From NCBI RefSeq assembly GCF_018812025.1, contig NC_063050.1:5774547-5838546 (forward strand): DNA of 64,000 bases. Direction: 5' to 3'. How positions within the stretch are numbered: position 1 is the stretch's first letter; every line of letters begins with the position of its first letter. A model generated the notes under the pieces. That model made no database searches and had not been told where the DNA came from. It worked only from the letters and a program-made list of their open reading frames with translations. The translations under genes were made by a program, and so were the position numbers. This DNA comes from Megalobrama amblycephala (Eukaryota; Chordata; Actinopteri; Cypriniformes; Xenocyprididae). Of the stretch, positions 48,326-57,149 are shown one piece after another.

Positions 48326-51300
48326 GAACAGATTTAAAAAATATGTAAAATAAAGAATTTAAATGTAAGTACATAAATTACATAAGCCACATTCACACTG
48401 CAGCTAAATTCGTTTATCAAATCAAGTGCTTAATCCTGTTTTGTACACACACAGTTCAATAATTTATGGTTGTGACAACCGCATTTTTCAAAAATATCTA
48501 TGCAGTGTGTATGGAACCGAACATAGCTGTTAATGATGTATTTAAATGCACATCTGTGGAAAGAGACAAAAGCCTTGACTCGTTCTTGTTGCCAGATCTA
48601 GAAAAACAGCAAACAAGAACAAGCCCATAGTAAACCAATATAAATCCATATGCTTTATGCTGAAAATAAGACCAAAATATCACAACCTGCACCTACCCAC
48701 TTTAATAATTCCATGAACTCGATTGCTTTATGAGCCAAAACCAAACAACAATCTAAAAAAATTACTATAATAAAGGGACATGGCAGCACTGCACACTCTG
48801 TGCAGCAGCTTTTTACATAAAAAAGCAAAGCCTCTGTTGATTGTTCTTCATTTAAAATTGGTGAACATGAGTCTTTTTTCACTGTGATATTACTTTGGTC
48901 AGAATAGCAGTGTTGGGAGTAACGTGTTACAAAAGTAATGCATTACAGAAACTTATTACTTTTTGCTTTAAGGCATTACTAATCAATTTTCAGTAATATT
49001 TTACTCGGTACATGTTCAGTAACACTTACATTACAACACACTTTTAGCCCAAAATTTAACTGTTCAAAAAACAACAACAACAAAAAAACAAAAAACAGTA
49101 AGACCTTGAGACCTTAAAGGATTAGTCCACTTTTAAATAAACTTTTCCTGATAATTTACTCACCCCCATGTAATCCAAGATGTTCATGTCTTTCTTTCTT
49201 CAGTCGAAAAGAAATTAAGGTTTTTGATGAAAACATTCCAGGATTTTTCTCCTTATAGTGGACTTCATTTGGCCCCTAACGGTTGAAGGTCAAAATTACA
49301 GTTTCAGTGCAGCTTCAAAGGGCTTTAAACGATACCATACGAGGAATAAGAGTCTTATCTAGAGAAACCATTGGTCATTGTCTTAAAAAAAAAAAGAAAA
49401 TGTATATGCTTTATATAGACACAAATGATCGCATCACAAGTGCTTCCTCCAGACCGTGATTCTGTATTCTTCAAAAAGCTTACACTGAATGTCCTAGACC
49501 TTCCCTATTAAACGTAAAAAACGGAACTGGTGCCGCGTTCGTAACGTAAGTAGAATAGGGAAGGTGGAGGACATACAGCGTAAGCTTTTTGAAGAATACG
49601 GAATCGCAGTCTGGAGGAAGCACTTGTGATGCAATAAAGCATATACATTTAAAAATATTTTAAGAAAATGACTGATCATTTCGCTAGATAAGACCCTTAT
49701 TCCTTGTCTGGGATCTTTAAAGGCCCTTGAAGCTGCACTGAAACTGCAATTGGCCCCGAACGGTTGAAAGTCAAAATTAAAGTCCACTATAAGGACATGG
49801 ACATATTGGATGACATGGGGGTGAGTAAATTATCAGGAATTTTTTATTAAAAAGTGGTTCTATTACCTGTACGTGGTCAGTCAATAGCCGCATGTTTGTA
49901 AATAAAGACTAAATGACAGCTTCTGATATATTTGTTTAGTGATTTATTTCATTCATCTCCCTCTCACTGGTATAACTTTGTATTGTGTGACGTAGTCCAG
50001 TGAAGGCGTGTTTAGGGCGGGTTTTACAGGAGTGCCGCCGAGCTAATGGGCCGACAGTGGAAACGCGTCATGATTTCGGCCTCTGTGCTCACGCTGGCCA
50101 GTCAGTGGAAAAGCAGCTAATGGGTGAAGAAGGCAGAAGAAGACTGTACATTCGTGAGATGGACGTATGCGCATTACTTCGAGTTTGTCAGATAATTACT
50201 TTTAGCTCTACCATACTTTTAACAGACTTGTATCATTTGTGATTCTGTCTGTCATCCTTTCTTGCATTGTCTTGAGCCTTCACGTTGCCAATTATAAGCT
50301 ATATTGTTAGTAGCCTGGATAGCCCACAGTCATTATGCTACATCATATCGCCCTCTACTGGATGTAAAATGCTCTGCAGTACATTTTGTCATTTTAGAAT
50401 GTTCAGTTCTACTTCTGTAGTTATTTTGGTGAAAGTAACTCAAAAGTAATACAAGAGTAATGTAATGCATTACAATTCTGAGACAGTAATATTGTAAGGT
50501 AAAGAATTACTTTTAAATAACAGTAACAAGTAATCTATTATGTATTACAGTTTGGAAGTAACTTGCACAACACTGCAGAATAGTGGATACCAAATATTCG
50601 AGACAACAGAACATTGCTATGGTTACCATTGCCACAATTGTGTTGTAGAACACATACAACGAGGCAGATTAAGATTCAAAGTCTTTAATAATATCTAAAC
50701 ATACATTCAAACAAGGTAGACAGGCAAATGTGGTAGTAATGACGAGACTGGACAACCAAACACTGAAAACGCAGGAACTTAAATACTAGGGATGTGCAAC
50801 AGCGACCGAGTACACGAGTACTCAACTGTGACAGCGACGATCGATCATGTAAATGATGATGTAAATGGAATGTATTTTTTCCTTTTTCTCCTGATTGGTT
50901 ATAGCAGCACTTTGGGCGGCGCCCTGAGCTCTGATTGTTTAGCTTTCCACAGCAGGTGTCAAAAGACATGAAAAGAGAGAGAATGGCCTCAAAGTCACGT
51001 AGTGATGTTTCACTTTGACAAGATGAAAATACAGTTCAATGCAAGCTGTGCAGCGCCAAGCTTTTATCTTGTGCTGAAAACATTCTTTAAATTCTATTCA
51101 TAATTAATTTAGCAATAATCATCAGTGATTTTCATACTGTAAAATGCAAATTGAATCCAAAATATTGCTGAAATATTAGTGACACGTTAATCAGAGTTAC
51201 ACTTTCGGGCAAGCTCACATTTGCATTTGCAAACCATTTGCAGATGAAAGTTGTAATAGCTACATCTGATTAATCTACTATAGGATGCATTGGGTCGAGA

Positions 51301-53366
51301 TATCAACATTTATTAAGAAGCTAAACACGCTGCATATCAGTGTTTAGTTTCCACTGAACAATTTAGTTTAGTTTCACGCTCAAATGCAATGAGTTATTTG
51401 GGACAGCCATATTGCTTTTATATGTTTCTTTTTTAAAAATGTAAATACTGATGTTATAATAATGCAGCAGTGCTGTTTTCGTCATATTTATTCAATGACA
51501 TATTTCACATAGTTTCGAAAATACACAGGCGATTTATGGAATCACTTATTAATGTGATTAAAATAAAGCACAGATCTGCCATAAACATAGCATTATAATG
51601 AGAACTTTATATAAATCTACAGTATATTCTGTCCTTGCCCGTGTTTCAGCGTGCTGTCGTGAAAGAGCAATATTTTGTCTAAAAATTTAAGTCACTTATT
51701 TGTTTATTAAACTTTTGTAATTGTACTGATGTTTGGAGAAAAAGCAATGTCACACTTTATGTGATTTATTAACTATAACCTTATATAAATATAGCCTAAC
51801 AGACAAATACTCATACATTTTTAGTACATTTTAATAGAGTAAATCACGCAGTGAGAGCGCACACTCTAAATGAACACGCGCAGTAGTCTAACCTAAAGAC
51901 GGTATTTCAAGTTATTCTTCCTATAACATTTGTACGGATACAAATACTAGAGACACATTCTTTGCTGTTTGTTGATCTGAGCACAGACATCTTAGTGCCT
52001 AGTTAACGTGAGAATCGTGAGTTTGACTGCTGCAAGTGAGGAGTCTGTGGCCCGCCTGCGCACCGGAGGTGAGTTTGGAGTAAAAACATGTTATTAAATG
52101 TTGTCTTTTGTTGGACAAGATATTAGTAAATGCTTCTCATATCTGGAAAGATGTTTGACGCGTGCTGCTTTTTCAAATGTACATTATAAGTGATTCACAC
52201 TCGCAGTGCTTTATTAGCATTTGGAGCCATACTTCATTGACAAGCCGCGCAAAAAAAACAATCGCACTAAGAATCGCGTTTAAGCGATAATCGCGTTCAA
52301 GTTCAATGTTATTTTTCGTATCGTGCTATATATCGCGCAGCCCTAATTCAGCCCATGCTTCAGTGAGTGTGCAGTTGTTTTCCTCCTACTTCAGTACACA
52401 GACAGAACAATAATTTAGGGCACACACTGCCATAATTAAATGCGTTGTCACTCCTGAAACTGTGTGTACGTGACCATAGAAATTCATAGAGATGTCAATC
52501 ATGTATTTTTGGCTTATATTTCAGTTTCAGTTTAAAAGTTAAAGTTCATAAAGTCAAAGATAATTTTCCATCACTGAACTTTTGTCTATAGATCTGAGTT
52601 GAAATCAAAAGTTCTAAAAATCTAACTAATCTCTCTGTGTGCATTCAGTGGGTTTTGACTCCAATAGAGCTGATAAATCACCCACTACACACTTATCCTC
52701 ACCTGGGGTCAGAGGTCAGTGGTTCATCACTGAATAAAGGAGGAGGATGCATTGATCCGTCACTCTTCAGAGACACACAGCTGGGATCTGGAGATGAAAC
52801 TTCCAATCTCTTCATCCTCCTGGAGATCCTGATAAACACACAAAAATAACTCTTTATTTAGTTCTGCCTGCTGTTTAATTTATTATGAGTCAGTCTGTTG
52901 TGTCTAATACTGGATTGTATCTCACCTGGGGTCAGAGGTCACTGGTTCATTACTGAATAAAGGAGGAGGATGCATTGATCCGTCACTCTTCAGAGACACA
53001 CAGCTGGGTTCCGGAGATGGAGTTCCCTGTCTCCTCCTCATCCTGAAGATCCTGATAAACACACAGAAAGAATTCTTCCTTTAGTTCTGTCTGCTGGTTC
53101 ATTTATTATGAGTCAGTCTGTTGACTCTAATACTGGATTCCCTGACACCAACATAGTGTTGGACCAGATCCGGCCCACATCTGTTCCGCATGTATTCCAC
53201 ATGTACCAGATGTGGGCCACACTATGTTGCTGTATCTCACCTGGGGTCAGAGGTCACTGGATCATCACTGAATAAAGGAGGAGGATGCATTGATCCGTCA
53301 CTCCTCAGAGACACACAGCTGGGTTCTGGAGATGAAGCTCCCGGTCTCTTCATCCTCCTGGAGATC
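31869..53366 (-). CDS. NLR locus C: NLRC3-like FISNA-NACHT-LRR-B30.2 receptor gene
   Basis: Eleven exons with consensus splice sites keep one open frame: three N-terminal repeat exons (53366..52703), FISNA-NACHT (48268..46349), six LRR exons (41839..33840), linker (32551..32505) and B30.2 (32425..31869, TAG stop). Joined length is about 1,320 residues. Fish NLRs of this type are cytosolic pattern-recognition or regulatory proteins: NACHT binds and hydrolyses ATP, LRR and B30.2 are the presumed ligand-facing parts. The ancestral start exon upstream is damaged, so translation would have to begin at an ATG in a repeat exon (53353..53351 encodes [11 protein letters not shown]). Introns hold LINE, Tc1-like and hAT debris. 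I rate the reading frame as real; whether it is expressed is unknown. Confidence 0.75.
32505..32551 (-). CDS. 47-bp linker exon of locus C
   Basis: The exon encodes [15 protein letters not shown] between a TTATAG acceptor and a GTAGGT donor. It changes phase from 2 to 1 and connects the last LRR exon to B30.2. The HGGE...G-L-K pattern is typical of the segment preceding fish NLR B30.2 domains. Confidence 0.8.
32560..33838. other. Intron of locus C without other genes
   Basis: The interval contains a repeat-like CATTCATCCAGTGTCTTTGG region near 33000 and an AT-rich stretch with an AATAATAAT run at about 33627. No exon was recognised. Confidence 0.4.
33840..34013 (-). CDS. LRR exon 6 (terminal) of locus C
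   Basis: This 174-bp phase-2 exon encodes [20 protein letters not shown], then [20 protein letters not shown] and CSLQILK before a GTATGT donor. It differs from the five upstream LRR exons (Ser-Asn-Pro-Ser and Tyr-Asn-His-Pro insertion positions), as is usual for the last LRR before B30.2 in this family. Confidence 0.85.
34082..34116. repeat. AT dinucleotide tract
   Basis: A short TATATATATTTATATATATA-type tract lies in the intron of locus C. Confidence 0.6.
34959..35514 (+). repeat. Tandem duplication of a 278-bp unit
   Basis: Unit 1 starts at CAGGAGAATTTTTTTTC (34959) and unit 2 at 35237; both end in CCACCCACTCTC. They differ at only a handful of positions (T-run length, TATGTATGTATA against TATGCATGTATA, CCGCAC against CCACAC, CACATTTTTG against CACGTTTTTG). 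The unit holds no known element and lies in an intron of locus C. Confidence 0.9.
35590..36328. mobile_element. Second GGGCCC-ended MITE copy
   Basis: The right end ATGATAGGGCCC (36317-36328) and left subterminal GCGCATGG...GGTGCACTTAGGGCATGTC match the 22.9-kb element. The left terminus has decayed. Confidence 0.6.
36638..36811 (-). CDS. LRR exon 5 of locus C
   Basis: This 174-bp phase-2 exon (TTTCAG acceptor, GTATTT donor) encodes [40 protein letters not shown] and CQLRILR. The usual LRELDLS is changed to LIVMDLS. Confidence 0.88.
36917..37090 (-). CDS. LRR exon 4 of locus C
   Basis: This 174-bp phase-2 exon encodes [40 protein letters not shown] and CQLQILR. The conserved Cys of the L-S-G-C-N motif is replaced by Tyr. 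It starts 279 bp from exon 5, the same spacing as between the LRR exons at 41 kb. Confidence 0.88.
37195..37805. repeat. Possible MITE in locus C intron
   Basis: CACATGCAAGTACTTAAGCC near the left and GTGTGCATGTAAACATGCTT on the right could be degenerate inverted ends. Support is weak, and no target duplication is visible. Confidence 0.25.
37806..39195. other. Intronic stretch without recognised genes
   Basis: This is mixed-composition DNA between the two LRR clusters. The phrase GCAGCATG.TGTCTTACAT.CTTACA also occurs at 420-450, so part of it is an unclassified repeat. Confidence 0.3.
39200..40900 (+). repeat. Decayed retroelement-like frame with Glu/Pro/Thr repeats
   Basis: A plus-strand frame (39329-39655) gives repeated acidic phrases ([40 protein letters not shown]). 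After a MITE insert, a second frame (40165-40473) gives Val/Cys/Ala repeats ([31 protein letters not shown]). Pro/Glu-rich repeated frames of this sort occur in fish LTR or LINE copies, but no catalytic domain is visible, so I cannot name the class. Confidence 0.35.
39627..40153. mobile_element. 527-bp MITE with 14-bp inverted repeats
   Basis: The perfect ends are CCCCTTTTCCACCA (39627-39640) and TGGTGGAAAAGGGG (40140-40153). The inner sequence is partly palindromic (GAGATGCATCGGAGCTG near 39760; CCAATGCATCTCAAACAAGC near 39913). No target duplication was found. It interrupts the repeat-rich frame above. Confidence 0.7.
41107..41280 (-). CDS. LRR exon 3 of locus C
   Basis: This 174-bp phase-2 exon encodes [40 protein letters not shown] and QLQILR. 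DLQDSG is changed to GLQVLG. The donor is GTTTGA, a weaker form than in the neighbouring exons. Confidence 0.85.
41386..41559 (-). CDS. LRR exon 2 of locus C
   Basis: This 174-bp phase-2 exon encodes [40 protein letters not shown] and CQLQILW, ending at a GTGTGT donor. It lies 279 bp from exon 3, and the flanking intron (AGAGCAGAACACACAC... AGTCAGATCATCTACAAACA) is duplicated with it. Confidence 0.88.
41666..41839 (-). CDS. LRR exon 1 of locus C
   Basis: This 174-bp phase-2 exon has no internal methionine. It reads [40 protein letters not shown] and CQLQILR between a TTCTAG acceptor and a GTATTT donor. It is the first LRR exon after the 4.5-kb intron that follows NACHT. Confidence 0.87.
42047..42430. 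mobile_element. Tc1-like MITE remnant
   Basis: CAGTCAAACCAAAAATTATT followed by CAGACA (42049-42073), with repeated ATTCAGACACTTTGAC and GGTGTCTGAATGGTGG further on, resembles a common cyprinid Tc1/mariner-type element. No transposase is visible. Confidence 0.45.
45024..45065 (+). repeat. (AAAT)n microsatellite at a LINE-like 3' end
   Basis: About ten AAAT units follow CTTGCTCTAATAAAAT, a likely retrotransposon 3' terminus. Confidence 0.8.
45160..45400 (+). pseudogene. ZBED/hAT zinc-finger remnant
   Basis: One frame reads [20 protein letters not shown], with the CxxC start of a BED finger, and meets a stop after [11 protein letters not shown]. An adjacent frame reads [20 protein letters not shown]. 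The arrangement suggests a decayed hAT transposase N-terminus. It lies in the NACHT-LRR intron of locus C. Confidence 0.35.
46349..48268 (-). CDS. FISNA-NACHT exon of locus C
   Basis: This single 1,920-bp open exon (CTGCAG acceptor, CT|GTGAGT donor) encodes about 640 residues. Residues 35-105 are the fish-specific FISNA region (ERLFEG...[12 protein letters not shown]...[10 protein letters not shown]). NACHT follows with Walker A GIAGIGKT at 118-125, Walker [10 protein letters not shown] at 191-199 and sensor-1 WITSRP at 239-244. The winged-helix/HD2 part contains [20 protein letters not shown] near 418-437. The domain would bind ATP and drive oligomerisation. Relative to locus A it keeps all codons lost there and has a longer acidic linker after KNKEPL. 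No disabling change is seen. Confidence 0.93.
48294..48324. repeat. (AAT)n microsatellite
   Basis: About ten AAT units lie in the intron immediately upstream of the NACHT exon. Confidence 0.85.
48330..49110. other. Intronic gap without recognised features
   Basis: No exon is seen between the AAT microsatellite and the foldback element. Around 48915-49030 lies a phrase (GGGAGTAACGTGTTAC) that reappears inverted near 50455-50570, suggesting ends of a larger repeat enclosing the foldback element. Confidence 0.35.
49118..49868. mobile_element. About 750-bp foldback MITE
   Basis: The two arms are long near-perfect reverse complements. CCTGATAATTTACTCACCCC (about 49148) pairs with GGGGTGAGTAAATTATCAGG (about 49818). 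AAGCTTACACTGAATGTCCT pairs with GGACATACAGCGTAAGCTT near the centre at about 49530. A partial copy of one arm lies at 58040-58160. No transposase is encoded. Confidence 0.8.
50787..52345. mobile_element. Decayed hAT element with BED-finger start
   Basis: The ends TAGGGATGTGCAAC and, on the other strand, TAGGGCTGCGCGATATATAG resemble hAT termini. At 50983 an ATG opens [11 protein letters not shown], then TGA, then [20 protein letters not shown], a BED finger start. The rest of the transposase is missing. It lies in an intron of locus C. Confidence 0.5.
52703..52828 (-). CDS. N-terminal repeat exon 3 of locus C
   Basis: This 126-bp phase-2 exon encodes [37 protein letters not shown] and TSDP, then AG at the donor. 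It is one of three tandem copies with nearly identical splice borders. Confidence 0.8.
52926..53051 (-). CDS. N-terminal repeat exon 2 of locus C
   Basis: This 126-bp phase-2 exon encodes [37 protein letters not shown] and TSDP. The spacing to exon 3 is 223 bp, and intron flanks (TTCATTTATTATGAGTCAGT-type text) are shared. Confidence 0.8.
53153..53228. repeat. Short inverted repeat inserted between N-terminal repeat exons
   Basis: CAACATAGTGTTGG followed by GGCCCACATCTG and then CAGATGTGGGCC with ACACTATGTTGC forms an imperfect palindrome of about 75 bp. It is absent between the other two repeat exons. Confidence 0.6.
53241..53366 (-). CDS. N-terminal repeat exon 1 of locus C, candidate start
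   Basis: This 126-bp exon encodes [37 protein letters not shown] and TSDP. Because the upstream exon has lost its ATG, the methionine codon at 53353..53351 is the first good start candidate in this frame. Confidence 0.75.
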
Positions 53367-53463
53367 CTGATAAATGCACAGATATAATTCTTCCTTTAGT
53401 CCTGTCAGCTGTTTCATTTATTATGAGTCAGTCTGTTGACTCTAATACTGGGTTGTATCTCAC

Positions 53464-54310
53464 CTGGGGTCATAGGTCACTGGTTCATCACTGAATGTAA
53501 GAGGATTCAATTGGGAACTTTGTCCACATAAGCAGTGTCCTGCATTTCAAGCACATATTTTTTCGTCCCTGTAATTACAAAATCACAATAAGATATATAA
53601 TACTAAAAATGTGATTTGCACAGCTGTTATGTTCTTCCTAGAATGTGAAAATAACCAACCAACGCATTCCTAGAGAGGGATTTTTCTGCTGATGATGACT
53701 GGACTGAGAAAAGGAATCAGTGTGGACCTCAATAAAACTCGTTAAATACAGCTTCACCCACCAGGACTTCATCTAGACCCATGCTGGATAAGAAAATCCT
53801 GATCAAACCTGCCAGATCCAACAAAAAATACAATTTCAAGATACACTGAATCCAGTAAAATGGTAATATTTTCATAGTCTAATAAAGGAAAATAAACTAG
53901 TCGTTAATAAAATACATTTATTTTAGTTTAAAATATGATTTTACCTACTAACCTGTTATCCAGTTCATAATATTTAGCATACTGAAAAGATAGCTAGCTA
54001 AATAACATTGTATAACTCAAACCTGAGCGAAATGAATGTAAGTCACAGAGCCGGTCACAATAGCTTATTCACAATTTAAATGATGTTATCATCCAAAGAG
54101 ATGGCAAACAGGCTTTCAAACTGATGTAAATCAATATACACATAGTATATAATAGTAGTAAATTAATTTTTCACATACGTGTCCTGCATTGTCACGCAAA
54201 ATCACATCTTACTGTCCAGCAACAGAGCAATAACCAAGTGCTCACCCTATTCTGGAGATGAAAATCACTGCTCTCTCTGTTCCCCTTAATGAGAAACTGA
54301 CTTCAGACCT
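53464..54310 (-). pseudogene. Split, start-less ancestral first coding exon of locus C
   Basis: The right part (54310..54246) matches the leader and first codons of locus A, but the start reads AAG GGG AAC instead of ATG GAG AAC. It ends at a GTGAGC donor after CTCCAGAATAGG. The left part (from 53464) keeps only ATTCAGTGATGAACCAGTGAC and the CCCAG|GTGAG donor of the same exon type. About 740 bp of unrelated DNA separates them. I infer one ancestral exon broken by insertion or rearrangement. Confidence 0.5.
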
Positions 54311-54559
54311 GCATATGGAGACACAGAGAACAAATCATACATAACATTGTGATTATTACAGTGATTTCAGTAAAAACAAACCTTAAGGATACAAACACAA
54401 TGAGATTCTAAGGAATTTGGTGCTACAGATTTTGTAGTTGCAGCAGTTTGTGGAGGATCCTTTTCTTCTGAAGTCCATAAAGTACTGGTTTACTGACTGT
54501 GGAAGAACTGGTCTGACTGCACAAAGCCCAGATCTGAACTGGATCAGTGATTCAGTCCC

Positions 54560-54700
54560 CATTGTGTCCCCAGTCCCCAGTGTCTGATTTCACCGATGAT
54601 CTTGTGAACACTGAACTTCAAAAGCAGGATAAAAGCCTGAATTTCTCCCTGTTCAGAGGTTTATGTGTTTTCTTCTGCTGTAAAGTGACTCACTGACAGA
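54560..54700 (-). other. Proximal leader block of NLR locus C
   Basis: The block is similar to 3146..3255 of locus A (CCTCTGAACAGGGAGA, TTCAGGCTTT), but the GTGAGT donor seen in A is replaced by a CTGGGGACTGGGGA tandem. Confidence 0.4.
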
Positions 54701-54834
54701 TTCTCTGTGCCAGTGCTGTTATACAACTAACTGATAATCTCATTTGTTGAGAATTACTGATTTCTGATTTTCTTACAAACACTAACACAGCATGTTTCTC
54801 CAGTTGTTTAGCACCAGTTTTCCCATTCCAGTCG

Positions 54835-56340
54835 GAATTACAGTTATCACGAATGATCCAGCAACAGTGCCAAACCTTCCTGCAGAATATGCTGACCTCG
54901 CTGAAGCATTCATCAAGACGAAGGCTTCACAACTATCCCCTCACTGTGTATTGCTCTTCTACCAGGCACCACACCACCTAGAGGCCGTATTTTCCCTTTA
55001 TCTGAACCAGAGGCCAGAGCTATGGAGATACAGTGCCCTCCATAAGTACTGGAACAGTAAAGACAAAATTGCTCTGTTAGCTGTGGTCATCTATAGACAT
55101 TAATATGAGGCAGAAGTACAGAAAGTAACATTTTATTATTGGCTGTTTCAACAGAAAATGTTTTACCAACTAAGAAGTACAGCACTTTTAGAGATTCATC
55201 CCTCTGCCTAATGTGAGCAGAACTATTGGGACAGTTTAACTTGAAGCAAATGTAAAAGTGTAAAAGCTAATATTTATTTGTAAATCCATTTCAAGCAATC
55301 ACAGGAGTGAGTCTGTGACCCATAGACATCACCAGACTCTTGCTTTCACACTTTGAAATGCTTTTCCAGGCCTTTAATGCAGCCATTTTCAACGGTTACT
55401 TGTTTTGGGGAGTTTCTGCCTTTAGTCTCCTCTTCAGCTGCTGAAATGAGATACTAATGTAGATACTAATGCAACTAATGTAGAAAGTTAAACATTCAGT
55501 GTTTACTTTTACGGTTGCAAGTTTTTAAAACAGACAAACTCAGAATAGTTGAAGAGTTCATTGATTATATAAAATTAAATGAAGGTTGAATAATCTTTAA
55601 ACTACAGTATGTAGTTATCTGCATCTCTCATCCATGAAGACGCAGCAATGGAGAACAAGCTATTGGGGGTTTTGAGATCCAGAACAAACTGAACTTTAGC
55701 TATATTGTGAGCCTCTTTATTAATATGCCTGGAGGGCAAATTCACTCAGTATTTCATGATCTAATTCACTACTATCTCAGTTACAATTAAATAGACTGTA
55801 TTCGGTTATGCTGTATGCACTAAAACAGTCCAGTACATTATAATCAATCTCATTTTTATGTTGAAATAATGAAGATTTCTGTGCCACCGCCTGGCCACCC
55901 CTATAAAAAAAATCCTGGCTCTGCCACAAAAAGGTGCAGGCGATACTGAACTGGCCTCAACCCAAGATGGTAAAGGAGTTGCAATGCTTCCTGGGTTTTG
56001 CCCATTTTTATTCCAGTACCATTGCCACACCACCTCAGTGCAGAAAGGACGGGCAACCTAGCTCTGTTGGACTTCTGCAGGCTTTCAATGATCTAAAGAC
56101 TTGCTTCACCTCTGCCTGCATACTGCACCATTCTGACCCTAACATTGCATTTGTGGGCATCTAATACAGGCATCGGGCCATCCTCTCACAACACCATGGT
56201 TCACCCCTCAAGCTTTATCCCTGTGCCATTTTTTCCCCCCGAAATCTTACCCCAGCAGAACACAAATACAATGTGGGTAACCGTGAGCTATTGGCGATGA
56301 AGGCAGCCTTTGAGGAACGGCATTACATCAGCGTTACATT
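54835..56340 (+). pseudogene. Gypsy RT/RNase H fragments split by a Tc1-like insert
   Basis: The frame 54792-55030 ends with [20 protein letters not shown], the linker preceding Gypsy RT. From 55934 come AILNWPQPKMVKELQCFLGF and LQAFNDLKTCFTSACILHHS. At 56160-56340 frames resemble [26 protein letters not shown] and [15 protein letters not shown], the RNase H region. Stops and shifts abound, and the central RT is missing. Confidence 0.7.
55029..55500. mobile_element. Tc1/mariner-like element end
   Basis: TACAGTGCCCTCCATAAGTA followed by CTGGAACAGTAAAGAC is a common fish Tc1-type terminus, and AGAACTATTGGGACAGTTTAA lies inside. It sits within the Gypsy fragment. The opposite end is not clear. 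Confidence 0.5.
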
Positions 56341-56374
56341 GTTGAAGCACTAGTGAAAATCCCTCTGAAAGCTT

Positions 56375-57148
56375 AAGGCGTACACAGTGCGATTTTTGTT
56401 GTCGTACGAGCTCGCAGGCGATTTTTTTCAATCGCGTGGAAATCGTTGATGGTCGCGGCTCGTATCATGTGCGAGGAATTATGAGCCAAGCAGAGTGCCT
56501 TATGAGCAGTTCCCGACCTCCCGATAAGTTTTAAACATGTCGAAAAAGTTCGGGAGCTATCGGTTTGAATTTGTGACGAGGCGATTTTTCGATCTATCTG
56601 AAGTTGATAGAATGATATGTGTGTTCTCAGGCGTGTCCACTGCGGAGATGATGAGAGTCAGCAATGTCAACTTCATCTTTGCAGCCGACACTGATTTAGA
56701 AAACATTAGATTATTAAAAAACAATTAAAATGTCTCCTTGCTGTTTTTTGTCACATTCATAATCATTTCTTTATGGCAAGCTTTATGCGTGCGCTTATAT
56801 AAATGCTATATAAATGCTAATTATAATGGTTTATTCTCTCCAGTATTTAAGAAATTAAATTAATATAAATGTTATTAGCCAACTAATGGCTTGAACAACT
56901 ATAGTCGATGAGAAAAAAAACGTATTGCATGTCACAAAGGGTATTCTGGTTTGAGCTCCGCTCACATGCTCTGTCTGACACACAAACACACAGAACTTTG
57001 TGCGATTGCTTCGGAAATCGGCAGGTAGAAAAATCGTGTCGAATATCACTGCGTCCGTACGATTTTCAGATAAACTCACTCGTGACGTGTGCGTGGACAT
57101 ACGATCTTCCGACCATCAGAATTCGCACCGTGTACGCCCGGCTTAAGA
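56375..57148. mobile_element. About 770-bp MITE with CTTAAG-GCGTACAC ends
   Basis: The left end GCTTAAGGCGTACACAGTGC and the right end on the other strand CTTAAGCCGGGCGTACACGG are matched inverted repeats. TACGA/TCGTAC-rich subterminal text appears on both sides. Short frames inside show no known transposase. Confidence 0.6.
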
Positions 57149-57149
57149 C

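Noticed and set aside
50640..50786. Possible solo LTR edge (AAGTCTTTAATAATATC, AGACAGGCAA)
   Set aside because: Only one edge is visible before the hAT element, with no TG..CA pair or duplication.
54960..55100. Plus-strand 103-codon frame as a small gene
   Set aside because: Its first half is the Gypsy pre-RT linker, and its end runs into a Tc1-type terminus.
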